Under the pieces are notes generated by a model, which did not search any database, was not told where the DNA came from, and saw only the letters and a list, made by a program, of their open reading frames with translations. 64,000 bases of DNA from Chrysogorgia sp. JL179-B06 (Eukaryota > Cnidaria > Anthozoa > Scleralcyonacea > Chrysogorgiidae): contig JAYKKM010000258.1 in assembly GCA_035772405.1 (NCBI GenBank), forward strand, positions 1,302,001 to 1,366,000, in the 5' to 3' direction. Position 1 is the first letter of the stretch. The number at the start of each line of letters is the position of its first letter. Shown one piece after another: positions 32,121-42,386 of the stretch. Both the position numbers and the translations under genes were made by a program.

Positions 32121-33339
32121 CACACAGTTTACAACATAAGAAACTCTGATTGACCAGGTACAAACCACAAGACCGGCTGATGCGGGTCTAAATTGAGAGG
32201 TTAAGTTGAAAACCATGTGGGCTAAGAACGTTGCAAGCATTTCGGCCAAGTGAACCACGACCAACGAACGAACGGGAATTTTCTCGACTCAAGGCAGGAT
32301 TTCGCAATATATCTGCACCGAGTAAGTTGTGAAAGGCTTTGCAGCAGCATCTAACGCTTGTAGGCTTGGACAGAAACCGTTTGAACACAGGAAACGGTGT
32401 ATATCTTCGAGCAGCGAAGTCAACGGAGCAGCGAAGTCAACGAAGGATCGTGTTCGACGGACAGCGCACGAATAAGCCCTGAAGTGGATGACCGTCAGAT
32501 GCCACGAGTTTTGCATTGACGTAAGACATTCAGTGCACATAACCTGAATACCTATAGGGTCCCAAGGGACCACAAGACCGGCAGCACACTTACTTTGCAT
32601 GATGTTAATTATTTTTATTGCATAAAGCCATATATATTGTAGCTTTGGGAGTTGATTATTTCTCAAGAAAACGTTCGTCGAAGACAGCCGAAAGTTCGTG
32701 TTTTTGTTTACAAGATGGTATCCGTATTACGAAAATTATATTTTTGGACATGTTCGATTATCCGCGCTTTTAAAGAGAACTAAGTTAGCTACCGGGATAA
32801 AGCTGTACGTATGTTGTAAATAGATCATTTAACTTTCCTTTGATATATTCTGTAGCTTTGGGGGTGGTTTATTTGTCAAGAAAACATTTGCAAAGGGTTA
32901 GGACCTTTGTTGTTTTGGGGTCGGTTACAATCCAATTAACTAGGAGACTGGTTACGAGGGTGCAACGTGTCAGCTATTTGCTCGTTAATTGTCAATGCTT
33001 TCTATTTGCGCCTCCTTATAAGGAATACGTTCTACAGGGTGTATAAAAAAAACGAGACCTTTAGAAATCAAGTTATTGTTGGAATTTGAATGCCTTAGCA
33101 CTATCCTGAATGTAAAACAGAATTGAGTTGAAGTTATTTAAAAGCTTTTTGGTTTCGTCCAACATATGCAGTTATGCTCCTTCATACTATTATTAGAAGC
33201 TATTTTAAATTCCCAGGAGCATAAAATCTTGTGCTTAATAAGAATAGGTTAATATTTCTAAAGGTCTCTTTTTTATATACACCCTGTAGATACCCCTATC
33301 GATAATCCATAGCCTGAAGTGTTTTGATTGGTTAATAGC

Positions 33340-34061
33340 TTTGTTTTCCCAACCCAGTCTTCAAGACGACCTAAGCCAGAGCTAGCGAATCCGACCACAC
33401 AATTTCCGGAAATTAAAGTCGCCAGCAACAATAACATGATCGTATTTAGAACACAAATTTGCGGTTAAAAGAATATAATCATGAATATTATCGTTATCAG
33501 GAGGTCTGTAGAAACAAATAAATACCCAGTTGGAGTAGTTAGGTAGGTGCTGTTTATGTTGATATTTGTAGAATTAATAAAACTGGCCTCTCTCACAGCT
33601 ATCAAGACGCCACCATCGTCATGGTCCGCTCTAAAGATGTTGTAGCGAAAAGGAAGAACTTCGTTGTCCCAAACAGAACTATTCAACCATGTTTGAGACA
33701 CTAGAGCCACGTCCAAACTCTTCGAGTAGACTAGTTCTTGAAATATTAGAAAGTTTGATACACGAGACTTATCTTAATATTCTTCTTCAAACTCCGCGGG
33801 ACATTCATATGCAAAACAGTTCAGGTTGGATGATAATGTATTTGGATCGATCATTACGTGGTGTTGAAGGCTTCCTATAGACATGGCGATCAAACCTCTT
33901 GCAGATTCGTTTGTTTTCGGAGCTGGATTAGTAGAGATGTCGCCAGATATCAGAAGGCACGTTAAGATAATATGAGAAGACCTTTTACAGTAAAACGACA
34001 GTCCGTATTTAAAATGCGGGGTGTTAGAAGACTTCCGAAGAACAGCATCCATTGTTGTCAT
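33340..34061 (-). pseudogene. LINE 5' fragment: degenerate 2A peptide and APE endonuclease (copy 1)
   Basis: On the minus strand a frame from 34,061 carries CLLISGDISTNPAP; the eight residues at 33,918-33,941 (DISTNPAP) align with the 2A motif found at the N-terminus of CR1-like LINE proteins, with E and G replaced. Further along, SQTWLNSSVW, YNIFRADHDDGGVLIAVRE and, in the copy-2 equivalent, VAGDFNFP mark an APE endonuclease. Frames are interrupted. It is part of the composite repeat, not an independent insertion here. Confidence 0.7.
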
Positions 34062-34170
34062 CTATGTCAAACCAAAGCGAAGCGGGATATCTACGAGAGA
34101 CTTACTTAGGGTTATGTTTAATCCCTTTAGACCATGGTACATAGGAAAGTAGTATTTATTTCCTGACTGC

Positions 34171-34343
34171 ACGAAAAATGGATTTACTTAAATTTACAAT
34201 ATGCGCAAATATGGAGCAAATTTATTGAAATATTACATTTACCATAGGAGTAAACTTGGTAAACGCTGCATTTAGTCACTTTTGAGCAAATATGAAGCAA
34301 ATGCGGCATTTACCATGTTTACTCCTATAGTAAATGTAACTTT
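34171..34343. repeat. Insertion with internal inverted motifs, absent from unit 2
   Basis: Unit 2 runs directly from ttatttcctgactg to tggcacaattcctgc (38,530-38,565) with only about 15 bases between. In unit 1 about 170 bases intervene. They contain catttaccataggagtaaac and, inverted, gtttactcctatagtaaatg. It looks like a tiny foldback element. Confidence 0.55.
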
Positions 34344-34419
34344 GGCACAATTCCTGCTATAACCGCAAACAGAACTACAAGCGTATAAACCATACACGGC
34401 ACGCCATGTCGACCAAACG

Positions 34420-34720
34420 AACTATCGAAGCGCACGTCATCGCCAGTTTATGACATGGTTTATAAGTGTGTTGCGTTGCACAACATATCACAGCAAGTCA
34501 TCGCAAGTTGGCCGCCAAACGAAGCACAAATCAAAAACTTGGGGTGAGTTGCTTTCTCGTATCATCCAGAATCAAAACAACGATTCATCAAAGATATTTT
34601 CCATGCCGCACGAACGCGTAAACTTGTATATAGCGTCAGATGTCTTCGTCGTTTATAAAAAGTGTGTTTATAAGTCTTTTTTTATTGTTTGAAGTTTCAA
34701 CAATCAGCCAACAGGTCCAA
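34420..34720 (+). repeat. Dispersed block present in three copies
   Basis: The block with cacaacatatcacagcaagt, agtcatcgcaagttgg and agatattttccatgccgca occurs here, at 38,660-38,940 and at 40,490-40,830. Each copy keeps a partly open plus-strand frame (RIIQNQN, KIFSMPHERV). The similarity is at DNA level and the frames are cut differently in each copy, so I treat it as repeat sequence rather than a gene. Confidence 0.6.
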
Positions 34721-34890
34721 CACATATCTAATTGTTCTAACTTGTAATATACAATGCAGTGTTATCGACCTTTTCGATTACATTGCCGCGAGTTACATAA
34801 ATTTTAAAATCATACTCTTTTCTGTCCCAAATCTCAATTGGTTGCTAATTTAAACCAGACAATTTTTTTCACCTTTGAAAAGACCAAGTT

Positions 34891-35908
34891 TTTTCCCTTT
34901 CGTAAACGGTCGTTACCATCCCAAAGGGTCGTTACCATCCAAGCTCTCATAGAATGTTGGGTAAGCGGAGTGAAAATTCAAAATATGAAAATATTTAAAA
35001 TATTTTTCAAATTCAAAATATGTAAATATTTAGTATTTGGTATACAGGAGAAGAGCGTTCATGCAGCAAACTGTCAATCCTGAACCAATAAATTCGATTT
35101 TGTGATCGATAGTCACAACGTATATGTATAGATACTTTCCAAAAGGCAAACGACGTTATTCGGGATTTCGAAATATCAATCACAACAACGTACGCTGCGA
35201 GGTTTCAAAATATATTTGTGGACTGACAAAATATATGTCGACCGACAAAATATATTTGTCAACTGAAACTATTATATGCGCATTGCATATACAGTATCAA
35301 ACCACCGTAATATACTGTATAACCATAAATGTAGTTAAGCATTTCTGCATTTGCCATGCATAGAACATAGTTAATTCGAACACACTTACTAGTCATGATA
35401 GATGCTTAATTTTCAGTAGCCATAGGTGATAAAACGTGTTGTGCTGCGTATAGGCAGTGTATAGAAATACAAATCAAAATGTATAAAAAGGTTGGTGTAC
35501 TGCCGAAATAGCGTGTAATTTGTCTAACGTTTCGAGCGAAGGCCTTTCGTCAGAGTGAAACATAAAGTGAAATAATTATTATTGAGTTAACGTTTCACTT
35601 TCTGACGTTTCTGACGAAGGACCGCTCGAAACGTTAGACAACTTACACACTGTTTCATAGACTTGCTCCAAATCTGCCTCTTGATTGTTTTGGGATTGTT
35701 TAAATTTGTTTTTTTCAAAGAACTCGCCATATAGATACTTGTTCGCATTTTAGATAGCAATATTATGAAAGAACACGAGGAGCCGCGAAATAAAGTATGC
35801 GGGAACCTTGGGACGACGAGGAATTTCACTCCGCTTACCCAACATTCTATGAGAACTGAGATGGTAACGACCCTTTGGGATGGTAACGACCGTTTACGAA
35901 AGGGAAAA
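34891..35908. mobile_element. TIR element, 1.02 kb with about 86-bp inverted repeats
   Basis: Left repeat 34,891-34,976 and right repeat 35,824-35,908 are reverse complements with few differences. Each contains a subterminal direct repeat of tcgttaccatcc. The interior has no transposase and includes a second foldback at 35,513-35,650. Unit 2 of the composite repeat lacks it, so it inserted into unit 1 after the units separated. Confidence 0.8.
35513..35650. repeat. Foldback nested in the 1-kb TIR element
   Basis: gtgtaatttgtctaacgttt at the left pairs with aaacgttagacaacttacac at the right. A further pairing, cgtcagagtgaaac with gtttcactttctgacg, follows inward. A short central spacer contains aataattatt. 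A related phrase (ggtctaacgtttt with aagtccttcgtt) occurs at 44,100-44,133. Confidence 0.7.
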
Positions 35909-35950
35909 TTGCGCCGGCGCCCCCTTCGACCTTCGATGTTCGCGTTAGAG

Positions 35951-36130
35951 CAGGCGCGGATTTAGAAGTTAGTCGCATAAATTAGATTTAGAATTTGCAA
36001 TTCAAAATACCTGTGAATAACAATCCTATTGGATAGGTTTTTGTTCTGAATTATTCTTAAGAAAAGCATAACCAATAGGGTTGTTCATGAAGTGTCTAAT
36101 TTATGCGACTAACTTCTAAATCCGCGCCTG
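35951..36130. mobile_element. 180-bp MITE with TTAGAG target duplication
   Basis: Ends are caggcgcggatttagaagtt and its complement, with inverted repeats of about 40 bp. The 6 bp TTAGAG flank both sides (35,945-35,950 and 36,131-36,136). The CAGGCGCGGAT start resembles hAT-type non-autonomous elements, though those usually show 8-bp duplications, so the superfamily is uncertain. Confidence 0.85.
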
Positions 36131-37439
36131 TTAGAGTTAATGACTGACTCAGCAGTTATATCCTATTACATCATAGTTCCATGCGCGGGCTAAAGTAGCC
36201 CGAGCTAACGCCTAGCGGGCGTCTTGTTTAAATTCATTTGTTGATACTGGTATCTATTTAGGAGAAATACCATTGCTTTTAGATTAAAATCCATAGAGAA
36301 GCAATAATTAATGCCTTTCTTTAGGCTTTTAGCACAGAGGTTTGATCTCAGTATCGTAGCGGCTACAGAACTTGACGTTCGTATTAAAAATAAATAACAG
36401 ACTACAGAGGCGGAAGTGGAAGGCGTTTGTATTTTGACTGTTATAGGTTTAGTATTTGGTTGTATTTAGTTAATTGGGTTGTTCATACTGTATATAGACA
36501 AAGTTTTGTATTGTAATTGTAAATAGGGAAACATTACAAAGTATTCTGTTACCTTCAGGCAGAGTTGAAACAACAAGGTTTCCCGTGATTTCATGGAACG
36601 AACTATAGAAAGATAATTAAACCATGAGTGGGGAAGAATAAGATGATGTGTCATTTCACAATTGATAGGGACGCTGGTTTTACGTTGTGTCGTAAAAATA
36701 CATATTGTGATATTTGAAACTTACCTTAATAACAACAGATATTGGATATAACAAGCTGTAGTACGGCCCAGTTGTTTGAGAAATAATTATTAGCCTGCAA
36801 TGCAGGCTCTTGCAGGCTCTTGGGGAGGGGAACGCCCTAAAATGGGAGCCAAGATCCTCCATGCATTGGAGGCTAAATAATTATTTGTAATTGCTCAATC
36901 TCGTTCCCAGAGCAAACGAAGGCTCTGGGATAATCCCATATGTACTTCTAGTACGTATTCCATATAAGGAAGTGGCCTACGAACAAATACAAGGCATTGA
37001 CGAGCAAATACATGGCACTCGTACAATCCAATCAACTAGGAGGCTGGTACGAGGGTGCAACGTGTCAGCTATTTGCTCGTTAATTGTCAATGCCTTATTT
37101 GCGCCTCCTTATAAGGAATGCGTTCTACAGGGTGTATAAAAAAAAAACGAGACCTTTAGAGATCAAGCTATTGTTGGAATTTGAATGCCTTAGCACTATG
37201 CTGAACGTAAAACAGAATTGAATTGAATGTTATGCATGGCGAAGTTATTTAAAAGCTTTTTGGTTTCGTCCAACATATGCAGTTATGCACCTTCATACGA
37301 TTAGAAGCTATTTTAAATTCCCAGGAGCATAAAATCTTGTGCTTAACAAGAATAGGTTAATTTCTAAAGGTCGCTTTTTTATATACACCCTGTAGATACC
37401 CCTATTGATAATCCATCGCCGGAAGTGTTTTGATTGGTT

Positions 37440-38434
37440 AAGCTATTAACCTTGTTTTCCCAACCCAGTCTTAAAGACGACCTAAGCCAGAGCTAGCCGA
37501 ATCCGACCACACATTTTCCGGAAAATTAAAGTCGCCAGCAACAATAACATGATCGTATTTAGAACACAAATTTCCGGTTAGAAGAATATAATCATGAATG
37601 TTATCGTTATCAGGAGGTCTGTAGCAACAAATAAATACCCACTTGGAGTAGTTAGGTAAGGTACATTCCACAGCGATTAGGTCAAGGTTGGATGTGCTGT
37701 TTATATTGATATTTGTAGAGTTAATAAAACTGGCCTCTCTCACAGCTATCAAGACGCCACCATCGTCACGGTCCGCTCTAAAGATGTTGTAGCCAAAAGG
37801 GCATATCCTTCGTGATGGACACAGACTTGTACGTCATAGACACATCAAGGTTATTTTCTCGGGATTCAGAAGCTTTACAAGAACAAAAATCCTAACCATA
37901 ACCCAAATAAAAACTCTAGTCCTAACCCTGAAATAAAGGAATACTAACGCTACTTTTAAACTAAATATTTCAATGATGTAATATTTTGTGTGTGGTACAC
38001 GAAGTAGCACCCGCCAAAAGGAAGAACTTCGTTGTCCCAAACAGAACTATTCAACCATGTTTCAGACACTAGAGCCACGTCCGAAATCTCCGAGTAGACC
38101 AGTTCTTGAAATATTAGAAGGTTTGATATACAATATTAGAAGGTTTAATATTCTTCTTCAAACTCTGGCCATTCATATGCAAAACAGTTCAGGTTGGATG
38201 ATAATGTATTCGACGTTAGTGAATCATTACGTGGCGTTGAAGGCATCCTATAGACATGGTGATCAAACCTCTTGCAGATTCGTTTGTTTTCGGAGCTGGA
38301 TTAGTAGAGATGTCGCCAGATATCAGAAGGCACATTAAGATAATATGAGAAGACCTTTTACAGTAAAACGACAGTCCGTATTTAAAATACGGGGTGTTAG
38401 AAGACTTCCGAAGAACAACATCCATTGTTGTCAT
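37440..38434 (-). pseudogene. LINE 5' fragment: degenerate 2A peptide and APE endonuclease (copy 2)
   Basis: Minus-strand frame from 38,434 begins as in copy 1 and has DISTNPAP at 38,291-38,314. The endonuclease part (37,471-37,752) is better kept: SNLDLIAVECTLP, FICCYRPPDND and HVIVAGDFNFPE are visible. A 213-bp insertion (37,801-38,013) separates the two parts. The RT part is missing. Both copies share the same odd 2A residues, so the loss predates the duplication. Confidence 0.75.
37801..38013. mobile_element. 213-bp insertion with 8-bp target duplication
   Basis: CCAAAAGG occurs at 37,793-37,800 and 38,014-38,021; copy 1 of the LINE fragment has the undivided sequence (agcgaaaaggaagaac near 33,647). 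The insert is non-coding and includes the simple-sequence phrases cctaaccataaccc and gtcctaaccctgaa. An 8-bp duplication suits an hAT-type non-autonomous element. Confidence 0.7.
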
Positions 38435-38994
38435 CTATGTCAAACCAAAGCGAAGCGGAATATCTGCGAGAGACTTGCTTAGGGTTATGTTTAATTCCTT
38501 TAGACCATGGTACATAGGAAAGTAGTATTTATTTCCTGACTGTAGCTTGTGTGATGTGGCACAATTCCTGCTATAACCGCAAACAGAACTACAAGCGTAT
38601 AACCAATACACGGCACGCCATGTCGACCGAGCGAACTATCGGCGGTGAGAGTAAAACGAGAACGCACGTCATCACAAGTTTATAACATGGTTTATAAGTG
38701 TGCTGTGTTGCACAACATATCACGGCGCAAGTCATCGCAAGTTGGCCGCCAAACGAAGCACAAATCAAAAACTTGCGCTGAGTTGCGTTTTCGTATCATC
38801 CAGAATCAAAACAAATATTCGTCAAAGATATTTTCCATGCCGCACGAACGCGTATTTCTTGGTCGTTTATAAAAAGGTGTGTTCATAAAATTAATTTTTG
38901 TGCCATGTCAAGTCTTTTTTATTGTTTGAAGTTTCAACAATCAGCCAACGGCTATTAATATTGTTCTAACTTGTAATACACAATACAGTGTTAT

Positions 38995-39560
38995 AGACGT
39001 ACGGGCAAAAGTTTGTAGGGGTTGTTGTGCATAACTTGCCCGAATAAATGATAACGTCATATTACTGAAGAACGTTAGCTAAAGCATTATTACACATGCA
39101 TGTTTTTCATTAATGTATATGAACATGCATTGGAAAGTGGGATTAGAAGTATTTAATTACCGTTAAAGTAACACAGATTTTCCAAATTTAAACAGCGTGG
39201 ATATCTCTCCGGCAACGCGCATAGGGAATGCGATGCACAACGGCAAAAGAGAAGGAAGGAGAAGCAATTAGCCACAAAACTAAGTATTAGGTATATTCAA
39301 GTTGAATATACGAGATTACGTTTAGACAACGCCCGGACCAAGTATGGCTATATGCCACTTTTAACCATTGCTAAACGATGAACAACAATGAAATCCATGC
39401 AGATTTCCCTCAATGAGAATCCCAGATTTCCCTCAATGAGAATCCGTTATAATGTCATTAAGTTGCATTCAAATATTAGAATAATTTAATACAGGACCCT
39501 TTTTGCCCGAATGACAAGACAATTTTTGCCCGAATAGAGATACCGTCTCGTACGGCTATG
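38995..39560. mobile_element. 566-bp element with 11-bp target duplication
   Basis: TACAGTGTTAT flanks both ends (38,984-38,994 and 39,561-39,571), and unit 1 has the uninterrupted site (cagtgttatcgacc at 34,762). The element starts near gacgtacgggcaaaagtt and ends gtctcgtacggctatg. A second, longer copy in reverse orientation lies at 60,164-61,131. Both contain the palindrome-like tattcaagttgaatata or tattcaactaattgaatata and caatgagaatccgttataat. No coding capacity. Confidence 0.8.
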
Positions 39561-39818
39561 TACAGTGTTATCGACCTTTTTGATTTGATTGCCGCGAGTT
39601 ACATAAATTTTAAAATCATACTCTTTTCTGTCCCAAATCTCAATTGGTTGCTAATTTAAACACCAGACAATTTTTTTTCACCTTTGAAAGGGACCGAGTT
39701 AACGTGTCTACGCAAGTTTCGCGCCAAAGATCTCGACATTAGTTCTCACGCCCCAGAAACTATGCGCTCGGTCTATTTCTGGCGCATGCTCTTTTCAGTC
39801 GCCGCCCCCTTCGACCTA

Positions 39819-40967
39819 TAATGACTGACACTGACACAGCAGTTATATCCTATTACATCATAGTTCCACGCGCGGGCTAAAGTAGCCCGCGTTAACGCCT
39901 AACGGGCGTTTTGCTTAAATTCATTTGTTGATACTGGTATTTATTTGGGAGAAATACCCTTGCTTTTAGATTAAAATTCATACAGAAGCAATAATTAATG
40001 GCGTCTTTAGGCTTTTTAGCGTTTTAGCTTCAAGTCGTATCCTCAGAAAAATTATTCTGGTATCAATCGAACCATGAGTACATCATTGTAACTTTCACTC
40101 TCCATCTTAGTCTCGGTAGCTCAATGGTTAGAGCATCTAACCGGCAATTAGAAGGTTACAGGTTCGATTCCTGTCCGCGACTCAGAATCATCTTTCTGAC
40201 GATACGAGCTTGACAATCGTCCAGGTTCGGATCGTCTCTAAACGCCTTTCTCCGCAGCCGATCTGAGGAACATTTCTGTACGATTTGAAAATGCAAAACA
40301 ACTCTAATATATTATGTTAATGTTAAAACATATTACTTTAATTTTAAAACAATTCAAAATATGTTTTCATGAATATTTAACAGCAATACTACCCCTCTTT
40401 CAAAAAGTGCCCGAAATTTTCATTTTTAAAACGTCTGGGGGCCAAACGTAGTGTTTACATTGCAGAACTCTTATTTATTTGACTGTATTAAAGCCGGGAT
40501 TAAACGAGAACGAAAGCCATCGCAAGTTTATAACATGATTTATAACGTGTGTTGCGTTGCACAACATATCACGGCAAAGTCATCGCAAGTTGGCCTCCAA
40601 ACGAAGCTCAAATCAAAAACTTGCGCTGAGTTGCGTTTTCGTATCATCCAGAATCAAAACAAAGATTCATCAAAGATATTTTCCATGCCGCATGAACGCG
40701 TAAACATGTATATAGCGTCAGATGTCTTGGTCGTTTATAAAAAGGTGTTTATAAAATTTTTTGTGCTGTCAAGTCTTTTTTTATTGTTTGAAGTTTCAAC
40801 AATCAGCCAGACAAATTTGTTTCACCATTGAAAAGACCCCTTGTTTCTTGCCGAAGATCTCGATATTAGTTCTCACGTCCCAGAAACTATGCGCTCGGTC
40901 TATTTCTGGCGCATACTCTTTTCAATCGGCGTCGCTTCGACCTTGTTGGTCAGCGTTAGATCATAAC
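39819..40967. repeat. Composite tandem repeat, unit 3 (internally deleted)
   Basis: Begins taatgactgacactgac with the same head (cgcgggctaaagtagcccgc) to about 40,020, then jumps, via a segment holding the tRNA-like sequence, to the 40,490-40,830 block and the tatgcgctcggtctatttct end at about 40,905. It lacks the LINE fragment. Confidence 0.7.
40110..40182 (+). tRNA. tRNA-like sequence, anticodon position reads GGC (pseudogene or SINE head)
   Basis: A 73-nt cloverleaf folds: acceptor GTCTCGG with CCGCGAC (one mismatch), D-arm GCTC/GAGC, anticodon stem TCTAA/TTAGA with loop CCGGCAA, variable AGGTT, T-arm ACAGG/CCTGT with loop TTCGATT. A box (TAGCTCAATGG) and B box (GGTTCGATTCC) are present. 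Position 33 is C instead of the near-universal U, there is no T-run terminator soon after, and the G3:U70 pair of tRNA-Ala is absent. A tRNA-derived SINE head or pseudogene is more likely than a working tRNA-Ala. Confidence 0.5.
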
Positions 40968-41181
40968 GTACAGCCGCGTCTTTGGGACGATGTTTTTTAG
41001 TATAACCATAGCGCTACTTAAGCATGCAAATAACCAGGGTTAGCATCTCGGTTGTTTTGGGGTCAGTAACCCACGCCTAATCTGTTTTCTAACTCTAACT
41101 CCGCCTTAAGTGTCTTCCTAATCCCCGGCTGTATTTTCTATGGTTATACTAAAAACATCGTCCTAAAGACGCGGACTGTAC
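40968..41181. mobile_element. 214-bp MITE with about 45-bp TIRs
   Basis: gtacagccgcgtctttggga continues to tagtataaccata at the left and is mirrored by tatggttatactaaaaacat to gcggactgtac at the right. The interior has the simple-sequence phrase taactctaactccgcc. No coding capacity. Confidence 0.8.
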
Positions 41182-41921
41182 GGGCCAAAAGGAACGCAGC
41201 CTCTGGGAACGAGATTGACGTCGACCCCTTCGTTTGCGTGGCGGCGAAGGCTCTGGGAACGAGATTCAGGCCAATGTCGTTCCCAGGCTCTTTTCTATGA
41301 CACGATAAACGCGGCTATGGCACATTTAAGGTTTTCAAAATAATATACAACTATATTGGACTAAAGTATTATAACGTACCCTAGATTTTTTCTTCTTGTG
41401 ACTTTTGTTCATAAAATTTTCCATTAAAATTAGTGACATTCTCACAATTACTTTTATGTTGTTACCTTTTAAATAATTGTTGCCAAAGCAACAACCAGTC
41501 TAAAATATAACATTTATTTTGATTTTTATTCATCTTATCTCTGCTATTTCTCGCGTTTCGGTGAAATTCCTTCAAACTTCACGGTCTTGTGGGAATTACT
41601 TCGAGAAACAATTTCGTGAAAAATAAATGTAGGGTTGTAAATATGGTTTTTGCCAATGTATGGTCAATGTCACAACATTTAATGTTTAAATCGCATTATA
41701 TAATGAAATACTATTTTTACATTGAAAAATAGTAAATATTAAAAGTTATATTAGTATATTGGTAATATTACAATTAAAAATTGAATAAAATGGGAAAATA
41801 CTTGTAGTTTTACAGGATGTAAATGACAGGTATATGCAAATTTAATAATGGAATTGAATGGCTAAAATGTCCGGTGGATCCGGTGACTTGTTCGGTAAAT
41901 AATTTTAGTTCAAGTATTAAC
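41182..41921. other. AT-rich gap
   Basis: No gene is supported. Two close copies of aggctctgggaacgagatt lie at about 41,200-41,215 and 41,250-41,265, matching the gctctgggat motif of the composite unit. The remainder is low-complexity AT-rich DNA. Confidence 0.5.
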
Positions 41922-42386
41922 GTGCCTATGAAACGAAAATTAAGTTTGTCTTATTTAAATGAAGTCCGAAAATTATAAGGAATGGTAATTTAGAGCTCTT
42001 TCATATCTCACGTCGTTCTTGAGATATTTAGACTTTTGTGATATGGAAATGAATAACCTATGACGTAAAGAGCTTTACACATTTTTGGGAAATCAAGAAA
42101 TTAGAAATTAATTTAGCATCACTATTTCGATGTAATAATGTTAGGTTTCACGAAATGTCGTAATGTGCAAAGTTTCAAGTGATTTCGTAGAATAATTTCA
42201 AAGATATATACTTGATTTTCTAAAAATTTGTAAAACTCTTTACGTCATAGGTTATACATTTGCATATCACATAAGTCTAAATATCTCAAGAACGACGTGA
42301 GATATGAAAGAGCTCTAAATTACCATTCCTAATAATTTTCGGAGTTCATTAAAATAATATAAACTTAATTTTTGTTTCATAGGCAC
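41922..42386. mobile_element. 465-bp foldback MITE, arms about 165 bp
   Basis: gtgcctatgaaacgaaaatt at the left is mirrored by aatttttgtttcataggcac at the right. The arms remain complementary through gagatatttagactt and aacctatgacgtaaagagct to about 42,085 and 42,235. The ends share the core TATGAAACGAAA with the 44,152-45,806 element, so they probably belong to one superfamily. Confidence 0.85.

Larger units (their letters stand above)
28363..32630 (+). repeat. E element, unit E2 (about 4.3 kb), head-to-tail with E1
   Basis: Shares head (28,363-28,644) and tail (32,439-32,630) with E1 but has a different, longer middle. The middle contains a GC-richer segment (28,650-29,400) without a recognisable gene and three tandem arrays (50-bp, 21-bp and about 245-bp periods). 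After its tail the sequence returns to the host repeat (tatatattgtagctttggg). Confidence 0.8.
25428..35944. repeat. Composite tandem repeat, unit 1 (5'-truncated, with large insertions)
   Basis: Starts inside the phrase aagtagcccgag of the unit head and ends at the cttcgacctt/gcgttagag junction before 35,951. Compared with unit 2 (36,137-39,818) it carries extra DNA at about 26,250-32,920 (containing E1 and E2), about 34,171-34,343 and 34,891-35,908. Shared order: head hairpins, foldback near 26,010, gagggtgcaacgtgtcagct block (32,950), LINE fragment (33.3-34.1 kb), the agtcatcgcaagttgg block (34,490). Confidence 0.7.
36137..39818. repeat. Composite tandem repeat, unit 2
   Basis: Starts tgactgactcagcagttata and continues through the head hairpins (gggctaaagtagcccg, cgcctagcgggcg), the foldback at 36,784-36,885, the gagggtgcaacgtg block (37,045), the LINE fragment (37.4-38.4 kb), the 38.66-kb block and the tatgcgctcggtctatttct end. 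It contains two insertions: 37,801-38,013 and 38,995-39,560. It abuts unit 1 upstream and unit 3 downstream in the same orientation. Confidence 0.75.

Noticed and set aside
33465..34061. Host gene on the minus strand
   Set aside because: The frames are LINE endonuclease and N-terminal sequence, present again at 37.4-38.4 kb with the same defects.
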